DNA of 10,274 nt, taken from Enterocloster bolteae. Its GTDB lineage: Bacteria; Bacillota_A; Clostridia; Lachnospirales; Lachnospiraceae. The stretch lies in the NCBI GenBank assembly GCA_021769025.1, contig JAETTS010000060.1:1-10274 (forward strand). The letters are read 5' to 3'. Under the pieces are notes generated by a model, which was not told the origin of the DNA, made no database searches, and saw nothing but the letters and a program-made list of their open reading frames with translations. A program made the position numbers and the translations under genes. This document shows positions 7,021 to 10,274 of the stretch, one piece after another (within the stretch, counting starts at the first letter, position 1; the number at the start of each line of letters is the position of its first letter).

Positions 7021-8727
7021 ATGACAACAAAATGGATGCTATATGCCAAAAAAGCCGATTTTAACGCTTTTGCTACCAAATTTCATATCACCCCTATTAC
7101 AGCCAGAATCATCCGAAACCGTGACGTGTGCGGGGATGAGGCGGTGAGGAAGTACCTGTATGGGACATGGGAGGATTTTTATTCTCCCCATCTTTTGAAG
7201 GATGCAGACTTGGCAGCCGAGATTATTCTTAGAAAATTGGAAGAGAAGAAACCTATCCGTATCGTAGGAGATTATGATATTGACGGGGTGTGTTCCACTT
7301 ACCTGCTCTATAAGGCTTTGATACGCCTGGGTGGGGTTGTGGATTATGAGATTCCGGACCGGATTAAGGACGGATACGGGATTAACCAACAGATTGTAAA
7401 TCAGGCATCAGAGGATGGGATCGATACCATATTGACATGTGACAATGGAATTGCTGCTATCAGTCAGATGGCCGGGGCAAAGGAATTGGGGATGACGGTG
7501 ATTGTAACGGATCATCACGACATCGCAAAGGAAGACGGAAAAGATATGCTTCCTGTGGCGGATGCTGTAGTGAATCCAAAACAGACGGACTGTAAGTATC
7601 CCTGGAAGGAAATCTGCGGGGCTGTGGTGGCGTATAAACTGATTCAGGTGCTTTATGAAAGGGCCAAGATTCCGCTACAGGAATGGGTGGACATGATGGA
7701 GTTTGCGGCGATCGCCACGGTGGGGGATGTGATGCGGCTTCAGGATGAAAATCGGATCCTGGTGAAGGAGGGGTTAAAACGGATTCCCAAGACCCAAAGC
7801 ATCGGGCTTAAAAAGCTTGTGGAGAAGAATAATCTGGATATAAACAATTTGAGCGCCTACCATATTGGGTTTGTCATCGGGCCTTGTCTCAATGCAGGGG
7901 GAAGGCTGCAGACAGCTAAGCTGGCTCTTCGATTGCTTCTGTGTCAGGATGAGGAGGAAGCGGACAGGTTGTCATTGGAACTGAAGGAGCTAAACGACCA
8001 AAGAAAGAGTATGACAGTTCAAGGAACCATAGAAGCATCGAAACAGGTGGACGAGAGGTATGGCAGGGATAAGGTGCTGGTGGTATATCTTCCCGAGTGC
8101 CACGAGTCTCTGGCGGGAATTATAGCCGGGAAATTGAGGGAAAAATATCATAAGCCTTCCTTTGTCTTGACAAAGGGAAGCGATGGGGTTAAAGGTTCAG
8201 GGCGGTCCATTGAGAGTTACCATATGTTTCAGGCTCTAACCGGGGTGAAGGATTTGCTGACGAAATTTGGCGGGCATCCTATGGCAGCCGGCCTTTCTCT
8301 GGAAGAAAGGAATGTGGAGCGGTTCCGGCAGGAATTGAACCAGCAGGCAGATCTGACAGAAGAAGATTTTAATCCCAAAGTATGGATTGATGTGGCGCTT
8401 CCCATGCAGTATCTGTCGGAGAAACTGATTCAGGAACTGGAATGCCTGGAACCATTTGGACAAGGAAATGAGAAGCCTCAGTTTGCGCAAAAAGATTTGA
8501 CCATCCGCAGTGCCAGGGTGATGGGAAAAAATCGAAACGCGGTAAAGCTGTCCCTGGTGACACCGGAAGGGATTTTTATGGAGGGGATGGCGTTTACGGA
8601 CGGAGAAGCATTTCTTGCGGATATGGGGGCAAGGAGGATGATGGATGCTATCTATTATCCTGGAATCAATGAGTATAATGGAAGGCGCAGCATCCAGGTG
8701 GTGGTTAAGGAGTGGAGGTTCCGGTAA
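7021..8727 (+). CDS. recJ: Single-stranded-DNA-specific exonuclease RecJ
   Basis: RecJ degrades single-stranded DNA from 5' to 3' using metal ions, in RecF-pathway recombination, mismatch repair and base excision repair. The 568-residue product matches the usual length of short RecJ proteins. The DHH domain carries GDYDIDG with D84, D86 and D88, then TCDNGIAA, and TDHHD with D164-H165-H166. GPCLNAGGRLQTA follows near residue 295. The DHHA1 domain includes LAGIIAGKLREKYHKPSF and the GGHPMAAG motif at G417-G418-H419. The C-terminal part (about 450-568) fits the OB-fold that binds DNA. All key metal-binding motifs are intact. The gene is alone: repeat elements lie upstream, and its stop is only 13 bases from the stop of the convergent sigma-like gene, with no clear terminator between. 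Its promoter was not found. Confidence 0.95.
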   Translation: MTTKWMLYAKKADFNAFATKFHITPITARIIRNRDVCGDEAVRKYLYGTWEDFYSPHLLKDADLAAEIILRKLEEKKPIRIVGDYDIDGVCSTYLLYKALIRLGGVVDYEIPDRIKDGYGINQQIVNQASEDGIDTILTCDNGIAAISQMAGAKELGMTVIVTDHHDIAKEDGKDMLPVADAVVNPKQTDCKYPWKEICGAVVAYKLIQVLYERAKIPLQEWVDMMEFAAIATVGDVMRLQDENRILVKEGLKRIPKTQSIGLKKLVEKNNLDINNLSAYHIGFVIGPCLNAGGRLQTAKLALRLLLCQDEEEADRLSLELKELNDQRKSMTVQGTIEASKQVDERYGRDKVLVVYLPECHESLAGIIAGKLREKYHKPSFVLTKGSDGVKGSGRSIESYHMFQALTGVKDLLTKFGGHPMAAGLSLEERNVERFRQELNQQADLTEEDFNPKVWIDVALPMQYLSEKLIQELECLEPFGQGNEKPQFAQKDLTIRSARVMGKNRNAVKLSLVTPEGIFMEGMAFTDGEAFLADMGARRMMDAIYYPGINEYNGRRSIQVVVKEWRFR

Positions 8728-8740
8728 GGGATTTTGCAGG

Positions 8741-9397
8741 TCATAGTCCTGAAGTGTAAAGGGCTGCCGCGGCAAAAATTCCCAGTATGGCAAGGGCAAT
8801 CCATGGGATAGATTGGTCGATAGACAGGCGGATATTCCGCAGCCGGTTTTCTAGCCTGACATTGCGATCCTCAAAACGCATATAGAGGTCATCAGAGATC
8901 TGAGAAGCGGTCTCAGAGTCCGGGACGATAGAAGAGCAGTCTTCCTGAGAAAGGGCAGATTCACAGGCAGCTGGGGACAAAAGCCGGTTGACCTTTGCCA
9001 GAGAAATATGAAGGATCTGGCTGACCTGTTGGGGGGAAAATGCAAGATTTCTATGGAGAAACAGGGCAGCTTTCTGTCTTGTGGGCAGCTTCAGAAAACT
9101 CCACAGGGAATCGTGTATGGAAAAGGTTACGGATTCTGATAGGACATCTCGGGACGGAATCCGCCGCATTCTTCGCAGATAATAATCCTCACAGGTTTTG
9201 GCGGCATAGGAGAACAGCCTTATGGAGGCTTCAGGCTCTTGGACAGGAAAATGACTATCGGCTCCGGCGTAGAGAAATGCCTGAAATGCAATTTCTCTGG
9301 CGGCATCTCCATGGCAGGACAGCAGAAAGCAAAAACGGTAAATATCCGGATACCAACATGTTAAAATAGTATCAAAGTTTGTATTTTCCAGTATCAT
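8741..9397 (-). CDS. Sigma-70-like (ECF-type) protein with C-terminal membrane segment
   Basis: The 218-residue product resembles a small ECF sigma factor. An N-terminal stretch (about 13-46: YPDIYRFCFLLSCHGDAARE, then IAFQAFLYAG) fits region 2. Residues about 105-140 fit a region 4 helix-turn-helix (LPTRQKAALFLHRNLAFSPQ, then QVSQILHISLAKVNRLL). A polar linker rich in S, D and E follows, then a single hydrophobic helix at the very C-terminus (about 197-215, IPWIALAILGIFAAAALYTS). The region 2 match is weak, so it may be a degenerate sigma factor or a sigma-like DNA-binding regulator held at the membrane. The ATG at 9397 has GGAGGG five bases upstream. No separate anti-sigma gene is visible. 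It is divergent from a peptide-binding lipoprotein gene, but a regulatory link is only a guess. Confidence 0.75.
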   Translation of the reverse strand: MILENTNFDTILTCWYPDIYRFCFLLSCHGDAAREIAFQAFLYAGADSHFPVQEPEASIRLFSYAAKTCEDYYLRRMRRIPSRDVLSESVTFSIHDSLWSFLKLPTRQKAALFLHRNLAFSPQQVSQILHISLAKVNRLLSPAACESALSQEDCSSIVPDSETASQISDDLYMRFEDRNVRLENRLRNIRLSIDQSIPWIALAILGIFAAAALYTSGL

Positions 9398-9443
9398 AAA
9401 GGCCCTCCGCTCTTTGTTTTATTGACAAATTCATAATTTTTAC

Positions 9444-9472
9444 TTGCCACCACTGTACAACTGTGCTATAAT
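9444..9472 (+). promoter_or_regulatory. Strong extended -10 promoter of the peptide-binding lipoprotein gene
   Basis: TTGCCA (9444-9449) and a perfect TATAAT (9467-9472) are 17 bases apart, and TGC directly before the -10 box makes it an extended -10 element. Transcription would start near 9479. It lies about 50 bases from the start of the divergent sigma-like gene, for which no equally good promoter was found. Confidence 0.8.
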
Positions 9473-9478
9473 GGCGCA

Positions 9479-9669
9479 TTATAACATGTTTTCTCCAAGG
9501 TTACAAGCGTATTCATGCGGTCTATAGCCTTAGTCAAGGCATTAAACTCAGAGAACACTTAGAGAATGAAAGGACAGAAACCTTCAATGATTCGTGTATT
9601 TGCTGTGTCGGACGTATGAGGATGCAAAAAGAGCACATGTTATGAATAAAAAATGAGGAGGACAAGCGA
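9479..9669 (+). other. Long 5' leader of the lipoprotein gene
   Basis: About 190 bases separate the predicted transcript start from the GTG start. The leader holds a small hairpin (GCCTT-AGTC-AAGGC) and two tiny open frames, one of 15 codons starting near 9516 and one of 17 codons from ATG 9566 to TGA 9619. Neither has a good ribosome site. No known riboswitch, T-box or terminator hairpin was recognised. Its length leaves room for post-transcriptional control, but nothing in the sequence proves it. Confidence 0.4.
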
Positions 9670-10274
9670 GTGAAGAAAAGAATCTTATCGTTAGCTATGG
9701 CATCTGTTATGGTATTGTCGCTGGCAGCATGCGGAGGCAAGTCTGAAGCACCGTCTGACACTACCACAGCAGCACAGACAGAGACAACCGCAGCATCAGG
9801 GTCTGGTGAGACCACGGCAGCAGCGGAGGGTGGAGAGACCCAGGCGCCGGCAGCGTCATCATCATCCAATCCCAATGCCGGGAAGGGGATGTATCCTGGA
9901 ACATCCAAGAAGGGCAGCATCAGCGCTGAAGTGACTACCATTTCTGTGATGAACCCGATCCTTATGACTTACAACAACGAGTTTTCCGTTGCACGTCATG
10001 GCTGGGATTGTCTGGTAAAGCTGGATGAGAATAACAATATTACTCCGGCAGCAGCAGAATCCTGGGAGACTTCTGAAGATGGTCTGACATGGACCTTCCA
10101 CCTTCGTCAGGGATGTAAGTGGGTGGATTCCACCGGCGCAGAAATTGGTGATGTGACTGCCAATGACTTTGTGTTTGCATGGCAGGAGCTTCTTAATCCT
10201 GACAATGCTGCAGAGTATTATACCTTTGCAACTGTATTCAAGAATGCACAGAAATATTATGATTTCAAGTCCGG
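9670..10274 (+). CDS. Oligopeptide-type ABC transporter substrate-binding lipoprotein (3' partial)
   Basis: This is the N-terminal third or so of a solute-binding protein of the OppA/DppA (SBP_bac_5) family, which would capture peptides or similar solutes outside the cell and deliver them to an ABC permease. The signal peptide VKKRILSLAMASVMVLSLAAC ends in the lipobox LAAC, with the lipidated cysteine at residue 21. A flexible linker rich in T, A, S, E and G follows to about residue 65. The fold then begins, with family hallmarks GWDCLVKLDENNNITPAAAE and DGLTWTFHLRQGCKWVD, then VTANDFVFAWQELL. The start is GTG at 9670, eight bases after a perfect AGGAGG (9656-9661). 201 codons are visible before the right edge. 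Permease and ATPase genes, if linked, lie outside the window, so the exact substrate is unknown. Confidence 0.93.
   Translation, partial: MKKRILSLAMASVMVLSLAACGGKSEAPSDTTTAAQTETTAASGSGETTAAAEGGETQAPAASSSSNPNAGKGMYPGTSKKGSISAEVTTISVMNPILMTYNNEFSVARHGWDCLVKLDENNNITPAAAESWETSEDGLTWTFHLRQGCKWVDSTGAEIGDVTANDFVFAWQELLNPDNAAEYYTFATVFKNAQKYYDFKS

Noticed and set aside
8236..8799. A 187-codon frame on the minus strand at the end of recJ
   Set aside because: It is the reverse of the RecJ C-terminal coding sequence; it has no domain and no good ribosome site.
9534..9941. A 135-codon frame on the minus strand, rich in A, V, S and D
   Set aside because: It is the reverse complement of the leader and of the low-complexity linker of the lipoprotein, and has no support of its own.

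Overview
The window looks like a chromosomal segment from an anaerobic gut-type Firmicute, most likely a member of the Lachnospiraceae/Clostridia. This is an inference from gene style: strong AGGAGG-type ribosome sites, consensus sigma-A promoters with 17-base spacers, a T/A/S/E-rich linker behind a lipobox in the peptide-binding lipoprotein, and a short clostridial-type RecJ. No rRNA, tRNA, CRISPR array, transposase or phage gene is visible.

Layout from left to right. Bases 1-2264 (minus strand) hold a membrane hybrid sensor histidine kinase (seven-helix membrane domain, PAS, HisKA, HATPase, REC) whose C-terminus runs off the left edge. A divergent intergenic region (2265-2755) has a promoter for each flanking gene. 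Between the promoters lies a 196-base palindromic, MITE-like element (A) with 13-base terminal inverted repeats and a probable 8-base target duplication. Bases 2756-4762 (plus) encode a methyl-accepting chemotaxis protein with a dCache sensor and two HAMP units. It converges on a GH32 beta-fructosidase (4837-6153, minus) across a shared 14-bp-stem terminator. A second divergent gap (6154-7020) is largely made of further members of the same repeat family: B, C (inverted relative to B) and D, a partial copy of one arm. Then come RecJ (7021-8727, plus), a convergent sigma-70-like protein with a C-terminal membrane segment (8741-9397, minus), and, divergent from it, the start of an oligopeptide-type ABC transporter lipoprotein (9670 to the right edge) with a strong promoter and a roughly 190-base leader.

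The genes do not form one operon or an obvious single pathway. They are single transcription units in alternating orientation: environmental sensing (kinase, chemoreceptor), fructan/sucrose use (GH32), DNA repair (RecJ) and peptide uptake. The most notable feature is the dispersed palindromic repeat family. Its copies A and C share 32 of 33 bases in one core block, and B and C share 30 of 35 in another. All copies sit in divergent, promoter-bearing gaps. Whether it is a non-autonomous transposable element, a structured RNA, or both cannot be settled from this window alone.
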